DNA from: Diphasiastrum complanatum
Taxonomy: Eukaryota > Streptophyta > Lycopodiopsida > Lycopodiales > Lycopodiaceae
DNA: 64,000 nucleotides
Direction: 5' to 3'
NCBI GenBank assembly: GCA_029204225.1
Contig: CM055092.1
Location: forward strand, 41,446,016-41,510,015
Shown here in pieces: positions 11,409 through 23,976 of the stretch (positions are counted from its first letter, which is position 1; each line of letters begins with the position of its first letter). The position numbers and the translations under genes are program-made. The notes beneath the pieces were generated by a model. It was not told the origin of the DNA. It saw only the letters and a program-made list of their open reading frames with translations, and made no database searches.

Positions 11409-12298
11409 AAAGTTTGGTATATATCAGGGCTTACCAAAGCAAAAGGTTCTAGGGCCTATAAACGGTGTCCTATTTCGAGCAGGATCAAAATCTGTACAAT
11501 CATCTAAACTAAAGCTTGTATCAATAAAAAAAATTTCTATATCTACAGGCTTAAACTTGTCAGATTTTGCACCCTGGAAGAAACAACTTCAGAAGTAGAA
11601 GGAGCAGCTTCCTAATCGTTAGAAATATTTAACAAAAGAAAAAAAATAAATGCATACTGAAACTCTACAGATTTACATTTTTTATTGTGTAGTTGATAAT
11701 CATCTACAGACTTGAAATCATTATGCAACTTGGTGAACATTCTATCAAGCTTAGCTTTATAAGTATGCATGTCAAGTGCCACCAAGTCTTGATAATGAAT
11801 CATGTCCTTATTTTGAAAAAACGTGACTTGAAATACTCTATATTGTGACTGATACCAAATTCAAAAAAAAAAAAAAAAAGATAACAGACTGGAATCAAAA
11901 TTAGACATTTCAACAATCTCCCTGCCAAGTGCCATTCAACATTGAAGTCTCCAACACCTGGAACATTGAGTGGTCATCCATCCATATGAGTAATATCCAT
12001 CCATATGGTCCTTGATGATCCTAGGGTAAGATGTCCTAGAGAATATCCATGATGATATATCATGATTCTCCTTCAGTACCTGTCCAAAGAAGAAATCAAA
12101 CTTAGTTAAATAATAATTATTACTATCAATTGAATCTAATGCAATAATGAGAAAAATTACCTGAAAAGCTGCCAAAAGAACAAATCAACAAAACACTGTT
12201 GAATAAAACCAGAAAGAACTCAAAGCTTAATGAAGTAATTCAACATTCAATCACAAAAGCATTCATTCATGAGACTTGCTGAGGGGTCAAGATGGGGA

Positions 12299-12313
12299 CC
12301 CCCCCCCCCCCCC
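12299..12313 (+). repeat. (C)15 tract
   Basis: Fifteen consecutive C, preceded by GGGGTCAAGATGGGGA, so a short G-rich/C-rich hairpin is possible. Confidence 0.9.
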
Positions 12314-12464
12314 GAAGGATTTTTCTTTTAAATTATGCAAGATCAAACGGCCCATGGCCAAATACATATACAATGGTTTGAGAAGATGGATTCTTGAATC
12401 TTTACATCAATCAGATGTTAGCAAATTTTGGATCTTAAAGAATCTCATACAAAAAAAGGGGTTT

Positions 12465-13949
<1,485 letters not shown>

Positions 13950-14400
13950 TAGCCTTTATTTCTTGGTCAATTTGGTCTATACAATTTTACAGGGAGATTT
14001 ATGAGGAGATTGGGAAGAAGATTTGGATGGGGATTTAAGAGACCTAGGAAATTTAGGAGGAGAACGAGAAGAAGATTTGGGAGAAGATTTAGGAGGAGAT
14101 ATAGGAGTAGACCAAGAAGAAGATTTGGAAGAAGAAGGAGATTTGGATGGGGATTTAGGAGACCTAGAAAAAGAGATTGCTCTCTGAATATCCTTGAATA
14201 GAGAGGTCTTTGAAAAATCCCCGGCTTTTTGAGGAGTAGCAACAGACCTCTTCCTCTTTGAGACTCACCCACTTTGCACCCACAATATCAGTCGGGTCGG
14301 TTGAGGTTGCTTTTGCTTTTTCTTTTCAGTCGCCGGTTTCGAGGGAGAAGATGGAGCTAGAAGGAAGCACTCAACAAACTTGTCATATGTGTCCCGTGGC
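13950..14400 (-). pseudogene. Ser/Pro/Lys-rich coding remnant
   Basis: On the minus strand one frame reads through a hexamer-like repeat giving SPKSPSKSPSSSKSSS, PPKSSPKSSSRSPP and similar phrases. It is preceded by a basic KRKRSVATPQK stretch and, further upstream, PSKPATEKKKQKQPQPT. There is a stop or frame change near 14265 and a stop near 13975. Such tails occur at the C-terminus of nuclear or transposon-associated proteins. The Leu-rich and Arg-rich readings in the other frames are shadows of the same repeat. No domain is recognisable, so the assignment is only as a coding remnant. Confidence 0.4.
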
Positions 14401-14816
14401 CTTAATACAATTGTGAAATCCTACAGATTTGACAAATGTGGTGCAATGCTTTTGCGTAGAACTAATATCTTCTGATAATAAGTTTTCCTTTCTAATAACA
14501 CCTATGAGTGTGTCAAAATTCTTTCACACTTGTGCCTTTTGCATTCGTGTACTTCCTTTGTTCTGAAAATCACATGTGGCTGACACATTTTTTTTTTTAA
14601 ATTCCATACTTGGCACTAGAATCTTTGCAAGTGTGATTGGATAAAAAATTTCTTGTTTTAGAACCCCCAATTGATGGTTATTAGGAGCATTTCCTGATTT
14701 TCCTTACAGTTATTCACTTTTATTAATTGTGACATTTCCTTTATGTACTCCTCATTTGAAAAAATTTCTTCCAACCTCGTGATAGTTTATTTGGCAAAAG
14801 ACTTTGGTTTTGTATT

Positions 14817-15698
14817 TCAAGCAAATAAAATATGAAAATAAACAAGCTTTTCAATAATACGTATCTCAACATGCAATGTGCATATGTGTACATATTTAAG
14901 AGTATCGACAAAACACAGATTTGGATCTTCTAGTTTTCTTGTTGGTGGACCATTGTTTATTTGTCCCACATTCATATCATAGAAATCTTTCATGCAATAA
15001 ATACATGGATGCTTAGATGTTGCCCCATGAGAGATATTATACGTACATGTCAATGTTTTCAAATCGCCTACAAGGTGCCATTGAATTTGAAAGCTAGCAT
15101 AATTTTCCACAGTAAGTTTCTAACCCTCCATATGTTCTTTTATGATCTTTCCATAATTTGTACGTGAAATCAATAACAATAATTATCAAAAAACATATCA
15201 CAAACTACAGTAATGATGTTTTGTAACAGAGTCCATTTACATAATAGTAGAACTATAGCTCATGACATTAGTAATTCATTTTTGAATTCAATTCTCATAA
15301 ATTGAAAGAACAACTTGTTTATTCAACAAAGAAAAAATAAGAAACAATAATTTGAGCGTAACTATGTCTCATTGAAAAACAACTGTAATTTATCTTGCAA
15401 ATATGATTTTATTACTTATAAATATTTGTTAGAGTGAATATGATATTCAGCTCCTTCCACAAAAGTATATAAACGCAAGCAATGCTTGAGAAATATGCGT
15501 ATTCAATGTTGAATGTATCGATGTTTCATTTGTCTTTGGATCAAATGGCATTACATCTACAATAACAACACAAGTTTGAGAATGTGCACGAAATTCCTTT
15601 GTCAACCGCAATAGATGGCCTTTTACCAATGCTTGATACACTTTGTGACTAGGAACTTGGAAACACTTTGTTATATCAATGTTATAGGATGTGTCCAT
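14817..15698 (-). pseudogene. Unrecognised ORF fragments with an HPCIYC motif
   Basis: The minus-strand frame 15110-14817 contains WHLVGDLKTLTCTYNISHG and SKHPCIYCMKDF, with a Cys-x2-Cys pair that looks like a zinc-binding element. 15698-15447 is a second open frame of 83 codons with no motif, and 16023-15811 a third. They may be exons of one transposon-borne gene, but I could not connect them by phase-consistent splice sites. I do not recognise the family. Confidence 0.3.
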
Positions 15699-16329
15699 TT
15701 CAAATGGATAATATCTCTTCCATTTATATAGGAGCTACAAGCCTTGCTCATTATCAACACTCAATGAGTCTTCCATTTTAGAAACCATAGCTTTTGCTTA
15801 TATCCCAAATTTAAAGCCAACCATGGTAACCAAAAATGTGTTTTGAGAATAGCATTTTGAAAGTATGGAATTGTAAGAGCAGCAGCTTATGGCATATGTA
15901 TGAAAAAATAGTGGCACTTTGATCGTACTTAAGTTCGAGCATAGAGTCGATAATATTACCTTGTGATATATCAAAAGTTGCAAAAAGTGGTATGCAATAT
16001 TTGCAAGCAACCTTGTAATCCAATAGAAATTGATAATGAGATTTTGGAATGGTTGGTGCAGTAATAATATATTGTTTTAAATAGTAGGATCAAGTCTTGT
16101 AGATTATCACACAGTGATGGTAGAAATCTACTTGAACTTTAGTTTGAGCATAGAGTCTACAATATGGAAAGCACAATGAATATTTGATATTTAAAGATAA
16201 TTTTATCAAGTTGACAAAACATAATGGGAGGTTTATTTACAAGACAACGTATCTTGCAAGTCATAACTCATGGTCGAGTTCACCAACTTGATTTGTAAAG
16301 AGCATTTTTGTCAGAAAGTAGTAAGCAGA

Positions 16330-17119
16330 AAATAGGTCTCGCTCAAAAAGAAAACCTTTTGTGCATGGCAGAATAAACTATCTTCATCTTTCCAATGCAT
16401 GACTACGCCTATCAATTTCAAACAAGACAATAGTGATAGAAATCACGTTTGAACTTATAGTAACTAACTTTGAAATTGTCAGTACTACAGTGATTACATA
16501 GCCAAACAATTAAGCATTGAAGATTATCAGACAAATAATTAGTCGCGAAGAAATACAGAAATGCATACAGTTTGAGACGAAACTGAACGCAATAAAGAAC
16601 AGTATTGATTCAAAACAAAATAGAAGTAAATGAGTACAATAAGTTGCGGATTGAAGCCATGTACTCTATGTTATCTCTGCTGCATAAAGGAGCCAAAACT
16701 GTAGCTCTACAGAAATGAACCAAAACAGCCACAGGCGACACTGTCGGATTTTTTCACAAAATGGCAAAAAAGCCGAAGGTGCCCTTAAATCTCATTGAGG
16801 GTTGCCCCACACTTTGCCAGAGTCATTCCTTAACATTTGAGGCTCATTGGAAAAAGCGAAAAATGCGACTTTGCATATTTGCACGAGATTCCTGACAAGC
16901 GAAAAATGCGAAAAAGGTGACACTGCATTTTTATACGAGATTTTTGTCAGGCAAAAAATGCGACACTGTCGTAAACTCCATATAATTCTGCAGACTATAT
17001 AGAAACACTTGTAATTCTGCAGATTGTGTAAACACACAAAAAAGTCTGCAGAAGTGGATAAACAGTGGATGAAGATTAAAACCGAATAGACGATTGGTAA
17101 GAATGAAAATAATCCAACA
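16330..17119 (-). repeat. Copia 3' LTR (TGTTGG...CCAACA type)
   Basis: On the minus strand a purine tract AAGGGGGAG is followed at 17119 by TGTTGGATTATT, the LTR start. The leftward extent is inferred from similarity to the LTR at 30338-31281 (for example GCATGACTACGCCTATCAAT in both). The true left end is not defined. The interior contains two head-to-tail copies of a unit of about 60 bp with GCGAAAAATGCGA (about 16855-16970). Confidence 0.65.
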
Positions 17120-18461
17120 CTCCCCCTTAATCTGAATCCTTGAATGCCTTGACCTTCAAACTTAGTTCTACATAGAATCTTCTGTGTGACTCCTAGTAAA
17201 AACATCTATTGTCATATCTTGCATTCTATAATACTGCAATCTAACCTCTTTGTTGATAACTTTGCTTCTGACGAAATGATACTTCAGTTCAATGTGCTTA
17301 CTCATGGAATGAAATCTAGGGTTGGCTATAAAGCAATGGCACTTTGATTATCACAAAATAATGTCGTTGGAGCATATTGATTCAGACTGATATCTGAGAG
17401 TAAGTTTCTCAACCAAATTGCATCCTTTGTAGCTTGAGAGGCTGCGATATACTCTGATTCAGTGGAAGATAGAGCTATTGAAGCTTGCTTGCGACTGTTC
17501 CAGGAAATTGGACCATTGTTGAGGAAGAATGTAAATCCAAAAGTAGATTTACGAGTGTTTACATCTCCTGCCCAACTCGCATCTGTGTAACCACTGAGGA
17601 AATTGAGTTTGTTGTTGCCAACTACGCCATAACAGCTGCAAAAGTCCATAGTAGCTTGAAGATATCTCGTAGACTGCTTGGAGCTTTTCTGCTTCTGTCG
17701 TTTCGAGCCCTTGTTGACATATAGAGCATGAGATGAAGAGGTAGATAGAGTGTCTTGATTTCTTTTATTGTCTTCTTGCAGCAACATAGTGATAACTCTG
17801 GTAAGAGTTAAATCTGAGTGTGTTGTGATGATCATCACCCCAGTTCTCATATGTAGAGGGCAGGCTTGAAAGCAATGTCATTACATGTGTCTTGATCTTC
17901 TATGACTGATCCGACAGTGGCCATCTGTTGCAAGAGATTCTTAAATTGGTTGATATGATTCTTAAGAGAATCATTATTCGACATCTTGAGTGTGAAGAAT
18001 TTCCTTCAAAGATGTAACTTGGTAGTTACGTCTCTCACATCATATAGTGAGCTCAAGATGTCCAAAACTTCTTTCAAAGTTTTGGCTTCAACTATGTGGC
18101 CAAGTTGAGCATCTGATATATTGAGGATAATAAGCGCGAAAGCTTTACCATCCTTCGACTTCCATTTTGAGTTGTCTGTGTCATCTAAATTTGAAAGTGC
18201 TCCATTCATAATTGTAAGATTGACTCTCTCCATTTTTTGTCCTTTTATGATTTCAGACTTGTCTAACTTGAGAACAACTATCAACTTGTTATTGACATTC
18301 TCATTTGTAATACCGTAAAAATTCATGATGAATGTTAGTAACTGATTAATGTCAATAAATAGATTGTTGGAATTGTTATATGCTAGACATTCTCCTTTTG
18401 AGCAATAGACTTCATTGATATGAGATGGATAACCAACTATCTGCATAACTTGGTTTAACAA
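17120..18461 (-). pseudogene. Non-autonomous Copia: gag fused to RNase H
   Basis: Read leftwards, gag (about 18300-17690; NGALSNLDDTDNSKWK, then LKEVLDILSSLYDVRDVTTKLHL) continues to a LTLTRVITMLLQEDNK block and VNKGSKRQKQKSSKQ. It then passes in frame into RNase H at about 17690 (GYTDASWAGD, LSSTESEY, CDNQSAIAL). Protease, integrase and RT are missing. The junction lies inside one open frame (17850-17326). A further frameshift near 17326 precedes the SKHIELKYH tail and the polypurine tract at 17120. There are also frame breaks near 18006 and 17850. This is a deletion derivative needing helper proteins. The TGTTGG LTR at its 3' end is the same family as at 30338. Confidence 0.75.
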
Positions 18462-18546
18462 GTCCTTTTTTTTTTTTTAAAGATGAAATGGTCGTGGGAT
18501 TAGAAACTTTTTAATACTTACCTGTGCAAATGCCTCCTTTATCATC

Positions 18547-18795
18547 TTAAACATTGTTGCATATATTTTTATTGATGCTAGAAAAATCACATGCCCTTTG
18601 AACCAATGTAGTGTCCAACATTTTTCCAACTTCATTCATAATGTTATCAGTAACTAAAGCCTTAATCTTTTTCATTTTGTTATTGTTTAACATTGATTTC
18701 ATAGATTTAGAAGTCAAAATAGAACCTAGTGAGTTTCCAATGGAAATCTCATCGACCAAATGGTCTTCAGCAACCAATGTTGATCTGCATTGCAA
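18547..18795 (-). other. Short unrecognised open frame
   Basis: An 82-codon minus-strand frame, rich in Met/Lys, follows the Copia gag on its 5' side. There is no motif. A plausible alternative is decayed Copia leader sequence. Confidence 0.2.
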
Positions 18796-18896
18796 ACATA
18801 ATGTTCATAAAAATGTCAGTAGAGATTAGGACAGTCATAGTATTCACAGCAACATAATAAACAAATCAACAGAAAGCTGAAATTAATAAATAACAG

Positions 18897-19071
<175 letters not shown>

Positions 19072-19287
19072 TTGGTTAGCTCATTTGCTCATTGTGTATA
19101 CCAATGGAGAAACATTAACTAATGAAACCAAAAACATGAAAACTAGAAAGCATTTTTATTTTAACATTTCCAGTGAAAAGTCTGTTAATCTAAAAAATCC
19201 TTAGAGTGCCCTTCAAATTTAGTGAAATCTTTGATAATGAAAGTCCTCATAGAACTTATCTTGGACTTGATTTCCTTTCTATGACAG

Positions 19288-19391
19288 ATATTTGGCTCCT
19301 GAGTATGCATCAACTGGAAAGCTTATAGACAAGTCTGATGTTTACTCATTTGGCGTGGTGTTACTTGAATTGCTGACCGGTCGAAAAACGT
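19288..19391 (+). pseudogene. Receptor-like protein kinase exon fragment (captured)
   Basis: After an intron-like stretch ending TTCTATGACAG (acceptor at 19287), the plus strand encodes [20 protein letters not shown] and [13 protein letters not shown]. This is kinase subdomain VIII to IX: the APE motif, the invariant Asp of DVYSFGV, and the LLTGRK block of plant receptor-like/PERK-type kinases. Only about 34 residues remain. ATP-binding and catalytic HRD/DFG parts are absent. The exon abuts minus-strand Gypsy gag at about 19392-19398, so it is a captured or broken host gene piece, not a functional kinase. The retained intron edge shows it came from DNA, not from a spliced transcript. Confidence 0.85.
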
Positions 19392-19397
19392 CCACCT

Positions 19398-20230
19398 TTA
19401 ATATAACTGCTTGGGCGGTTTTACAGTGAGTTCATCAAGAACATTATGCACTCCAAATCTGGTCGGATCCATATGATTTAGAATCTGCTCATCCGTAAGT
19501 TCTGCATTGCTATCATAAGTCAAGGCATGACTCACAGGAATGAGTTCATCCTCAATCGGATCTGGTATAGGTTCCATTGATATCCTCGAACTCATTGAGC
19601 ATCATTTCTGCAGTAGCATTGGCATTCGTTGATGCAATAGTGGTGGATGTCGTAGTAGTCTGCCCTGCTGTATAAGGCAACATACTGATATTTGACTCCT
19701 CATCTGAATCTTCATCCTCCTCTCGAATTGCATCATCCATAGCATTTTGCAAAAGTGCATACTCATTATGGCATTTCAACTCACGTCTAATCCGTTTAGG
19801 TAGACCTGACAAAAACCACATAATCATGGCATTTTCGTTAATCAGCTCAGGTTTGCATTCAGATCTAAGACGTTTCACCTATTCAATGTAATCTCAAACC
19901 ATTTCCCACTTTCCCATTTTAGTTTTACTTAAAAGTAGGAAAGGGTCTTCCATAAACTTTCGTGGTCTGAACCGTGTGATCAGGGCTCGCTTAACAACCT
20001 CCCAATCTATACGCTCAGTTTCATCTTGATTATAGTACCAATCTTGTGTTGTGTCTGTTAAGGCCATAGGAAACCGCTTAAGTTTATCTTGAGGATAAAT
20101 CTCACCATAGACTTCACAGGATTTAGCATAGATCTAAAGAAATCTAACTGGATCTGTTAATCCACTTTCAACTTTTATCCATAAATTATTATCCTTAGTC
20201 TGATCTTTCCATTTGAATATGTATTCAGAA
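19398..20230 (-). pseudogene. Ty3/Gypsy gag fragment
   Basis: The minus strand gives a retrotransposon gag: FPMALTDTTQDWYYN, ERIDWEVVKRALITRFRP, then VKRLRSECKPELINENAMIM and LSGLPKRIRRELKCHNEYA. It continues into an acidic stretch (EEDEDSDEESN). Stops interrupt it near 19886, 19895 and 20130, and there is a frameshift near 19570. The nucleocapsid zinc knuckle was not seen. It lies downstream of the Gypsy pol at 23977-27330 on the same strand, in the wrong order for one intact element, so it is a separate or rearranged copy. Confidence 0.75.
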
Positions 20231-20392
20231 ATGCAACAATTTTGGAATTGCTTGCCTCTACATAGGAATACTAACTCAGAATCCAAATATACACTAAGCT
20301 ATAAATCTTCCAAATTGGTTGATCTTCTCCAAATGAAAGTCCTTCACCTTCATGTAACTTGATAGTTTGAAATATGTTTACAATCTTTTGTA

Positions 20393-20735
20393 GATTATAT
20401 TAATAGTGATTCTTGGTACAAACATTCTTAGAATATCCAAATATTCTAAAATACAACAATTCAATCAACCAAAATATCTAGGGGATCCATCAAGTTTCAG
20501 ACAATTATAGCTCACATCATTCAAATATGGAGAGGCCAAAATCTGGGTACCACCAACATGCTTCCAGGTACGGCATTTGGCCTAAAGTTGCATCACATAG
20601 CTCCTTACATAAGCTTGAATGCCCATTTGAGAACATTTGAATGTATGGTTAAGGCCTACACATATTCATGATAATAAAATAACCCCATTATTTCAGATGT
20701 CTTGTTTTCAATTGAATAAGCAAACGATGTCCAAT
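20393..20735 (+). repeat. Direct repeat R1, copy 1
   Basis: About 335 bp starting ATTATATTAATAGTG and ending near TTTTCAATTGAATAAGCAAACGA. It is repeated with few changes at 20938-21273, with about 200 bp between the copies. There is no coding content. It could be the LTRs of a small TRIM-like element or a local duplication. Confidence 0.85.
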
Positions 20736-20937
20736 TCACAAGATATAGGACGGATTTGATAATTATCATTCATGTTGATGCTATCCCATCAAGTCATTAG
20801 TATATATGCATATATGTAAAAACCGAATGAAGCAAAGCTCAAAGGACACAAAGTATTTCAATACCTTTTTGATATTCTTCTATATATTGGATAATGATAT
20901 CATATCCTCAAGCTAAGATGATTACATTATTGGTATG

Positions 20938-21273
20938 ACATTATATTAATAGTGCTTCTTGGTACGAACATTCTTAGAATATCCAAATATTCTAAAATAC
21001 AACAATTCAATCAACCAAAATATCTAGGGGATCCATCAAGTTTCAGACAATTATAACTCACATCATTCAAATATGGAGAGGCCAAAATCTGGGTACCACC
21101 AACATGCTTCCAGGTACGGCATTTGGCCTAAAGTTGCATCACATAGCTCCTTACATAAGCTTGAATGCCCATTTGAGAACATTTGAATGTATGGTTAAGG
21201 CCTACACGTATTCATAATAATAAAATAACCCCATTTTTTCAGATGTCTTGTTTTCAAATGAATAATCAAACGA
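20938..21273 (+). repeat. Direct repeat R1, copy 2
   Basis: The second copy of the 20393 repeat, in the same orientation and highly similar. It runs directly into a truncated Copia LTR end at 21270. Confidence 0.85.
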
Positions 21274-21383
21274 CATCTCAAATTGTGTGTAGATGCTGAT
21301 TTTTCTACATTGGTGAAATTGGTAGTGTATTTCTCTTTCTAACCAAAGATCATTCAAGTAGATTGGATCTTAAGGATCTGAAA
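21270..21383 (+). repeat. Truncated Copia LTR 3' end
   Basis: About 114 bp equal to the last part of the LTR at 21678-22327 (ATCTCAAATTGTGTGTAGATG to GGATCTGAAATCTTT). It lacks the terminal CACA and breaks exactly where the 584-bp duplication begins. Confidence 0.8.
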
Positions 21384-21967
21384 TCTTTTCAACTTGTTAA
21401 CATTCAATGAACTCAAAGACAAATAATGCTCCTAACATTTAATCTAGACAAATGACAAATAATGCTCCTAACATTTGACATATTTAATGACACAAACCAA
21501 ATACAATCAAGATGCATGGATTATACATCTCTACATATCAACAAAATCTAAATCTTCACATTTGACTTATTGTCTTTTGCAAATATTTGGGTAGAGGACC
21601 GTTGAAACTATACTTGATGAACAATTCCTCCCCAAACCTGATAGACCTAGTGGCACAGACCATTACATAAGTGCCCTTGTGAAAGATTCAACTAGTTTCA
21701 TCACATTTTGCAATATTTCCATATTTGGCATATTGAGGCCAAAACTTGTTTTAGACTTAGAGGTTGACTTTTCAAAGTTCATTAGTCTAAATTTCATTTG
21801 AATAAACACTTTTTGAAAGTGTGGGAAAGATAGAATTCGAGTTTGAGTAGATTCAATTTGAATAAGTTGGGTACATTGAATCTAGACCCAAAATTGGTAG
21901 GGTTAGCATTTTGGTGGAAAAGCCAAGTGGCCAAATAGGGTTTGGACCTGCTATAAAAGGATGTAAC
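21384..21967 (+). repeat. 584-bp segment duplicated at 63417-64000
   Basis: By eye every base matches 63417-64000: 294 bp of non-LTR sequence, then the first 290 bp of a Copia LTR. Inside the 294 bp, GACAAATAATGCTCCTAACATTT occurs twice. In the other copy the segment lies beyond the 5' end of the CACTA tnp2 gene. Confidence 0.9.
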
Positions 21968-22327
21968 TCGTGGAGAGAGTCATCTTCTCTCTTCTCTATC
22001 TCATTTCATGCTTATACATAGTTCTCTTGGCTTCTACTATCCATTGGTGCACTATCTTGGTGATTGCTTGCAATTCTATGTGTAGAATGATCTATATTTG
22101 CTATTTTTGAATCCACACGTGTGAAATATAGTAGCTTGCTGGTTTTGTATGGATAGCAACAGTACGTAATCATTTCATTCAGGTTTGATCAAGTTCTATT
22201 AGTGTTTGCATCTCAAATTGTGTGTAGATGCTGATTTTTTTACATTGGTGAAATTGGTAGTGTATTTCTCTTTCCAACCAAAGATCACTCAAGTAGATTG
22301 GATCTTAAGGATCTGAAATCTTTCACA
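21678..22327 (+). repeat. Copia LTR, 650 bp
   Basis: It runs TGTGAAAGATTC... to ...ATCTTTCACA and is homologous to 6139-6786. The flanking pentamers GCCCT and GCTGT do not match, so it is not a simple solo LTR with target duplication. No primer-binding site follows at 22328 and no purine tract precedes 21678. A TATA-like box lies at 21952 and the CACACGTGTG palindrome at 22114-22123. Confidence 0.85.
21952..21959 (+). promoter_or_regulatory. LTR TATA-like box
   Basis: TATAAAAG sits in the U3 part of the LTR, about 160 bp upstream of the conserved palindrome. This would place the palindrome in the transcribed leader. The identical site is at 63985-63992. Confidence 0.5.
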
Positions 22328-22975
22328 GCTGTGGTAGGAGTGATCAGGAGGTTGAAAAAGTCAATCGGCTTGGAGGCAACAGCCTTCCCGTCAGCATGGT
22401 TTTCTCTTGATCGCTTAGGACTCCAAAATGGTCGCATAATCGTGAAACATGCGCTCCTACTCCAGAGAATTTTTAGTGTGATTCACCTCAAAAAAGCCTT
22501 GTATGCAATGATGCCAAAGCATACAAGATTGTCGACTAGAGCATCCAATAGATACCCAAAATTTTGGACTGAAATAGTTGCATCCACATCTGTCAAAAAT
22601 AGAACTTGATTCGTGTATTTACAAAATAGCTTGAAGGTGGTATCTTTGATCATTGAGATTTTATACCCCTTTGTGGGTACGAAGCAGTTGCTCAGAAATT
22701 TTACCATCTAATGGTAATCCCAGAGCTGTGTAGAACACTTCTTTAGAAATAGTGAAAAACTTGCCCCACACATGTACTTTGAAATCCACCTCAGATACTG
22801 TGTGGATGGAGTTCACAAACTCAGTACTGACTTTAGACAAAATGACTGAAGGGTCCACTTTCAGATTACCCAACTTGCATTGATCCAAAAAGGATTGGTT
22901 TGATGTCAGGCGGATTCGTGCGCGTGCTTTCCAGGTAATAGAAGAGCTCGATCCAGAAGCCATTGTGTCGAACAA
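22328..22975 (-). pseudogene. Putative plant-transposon-protein-like ORF
   Basis: From a start at 22975 the minus strand encodes ASGSSSSITWKARARIRLTS, LDQCKLGNLKVDPSVILSKV, then VDFKVHVWGKFFTISKEVFY. After a frameshift near 22675-22700 it continues ISMIKDTTFKLFCKYTNQVL and VDATISVQNFGYLLDALVDN. It has the look of the accessory 'putative plant transposon protein' ORFs found 3' of pol in Athila/Tat-type Gypsy elements. That is a resemblance, not a verified match. A stop follows near 22483, and the downstream part (SPKRSRENHADGKAVAS) runs into the LTR end at 22327, where it is truncated. Confidence 0.45.
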
Positions 22976-23339
22976 TTGACGACAGCCCCGTAGATTGCAA
23001 TAGGTCGTAAGAGAATGCCTAATCGCAAAAATTTTGAGCGTAGGAACGCAAGAAGAAAGTGTGAGGAGGAAAATAGAAAATGACTATGATATGCAGTGGC
23101 GGTGGGGAGAGGATGATGACGTGTCATGGTGACATGACATCTGTAATTTTCATTATTAAGGACGTGCATGACTCATAGTTTCAAAATATGAGTTGACAGA
23201 TTAGTCTTAATGATGGTAAAGACCGTTTGCGAAAAGAAAAGAAATAAATGAATAAAAAACAACATCTGTTTTGATATGTAGGCGTACACACGTGTGAATA
23301 ATGATGACCACGTGGCCATCACCTTTAATGGATGAATAC

Positions 23340-23960
23340 AAAAAGTAGGTCGAGAGACTCAAAAGATTCTCAAAAATATGCTAGAAAGATTCGCGAAAGC
23401 TTCTCGCAAGATCCTAACAAATGATAGAGAAACTAACGAAAGGTTCTCGAAAGGATTTTAGTAAAATACGAGAAAATTTCTCGAAACATTCTTGAAAAAA
23501 TAAAAATATAGTAGAAAAATCACTCAAAAGAATTAAAGAAAAATACTAGAATTCTCAAAAAATTGGAGAAAGATGCTAGAAAGATTCTAGAACAATTCTT
23601 GAAAATAATCCGCAATAAATTAAAACACGTTACAAAATGGGTGTCACGAAAAATTCTCGAAAAGCACTTTGAAAATGTCTTGAAAGATTTTGGAAGAAAT
23701 CTAGAAATATTCTCCAAAAAAAATTCTGAAAAAATGCTGGAAGGCATCTAGAAATATTCTCAAAAAGATTCTAGAAAAGATTCTAGAAAGGTCATGAAAA
23801 ATTCTCAAAAAATTTGAAGAATGATTTTGGGAGAATGCTAGAAAGTGGTAGAAAAATTCACAAAAATTTCTAGAAAAGATAGGAGAAAAGTCCCGAACAA
23901 TTCCGGAAAAGATAAAAGAAAATCTGCGATCAATTCCAGAAATTCTAGAAAAGAATGCGA
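23340..23960 (+). repeat. GAA/TTC-rich degenerate tandem array
   Basis: About 600 bp of imperfect repeats of a 12-14 bp unit close to AGAAAAGATTCTAGAAAATTC, with several perfect TTCTAGAA dyads (for example near 23585, 23757-23780 and 23935). It lies just beyond the 3' end of the Gypsy pol. Open frames over it on either strand are low-complexity artefacts. Confidence 0.75.
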
Positions 23961-23976
23961 ATAAAAAACATGCTGG

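Noticed and set aside
13967-14272. Leu-rich minus-strand frame and Arg-rich plus-strand frame that look like a membrane or basic protein
   Set aside because: Both are shadow frames of a hexamer-like repeat. The Ser/Pro/Lys-rich minus-strand frame, which extends into flanking basic sequence, is the better coding candidate.
21678-22327. Solo LTR with target duplication
   Set aside because: Flanking pentamers GCCCT and GCTGT differ, and the left flank is shared with the copy at 63417, so it moved as part of a larger segment.
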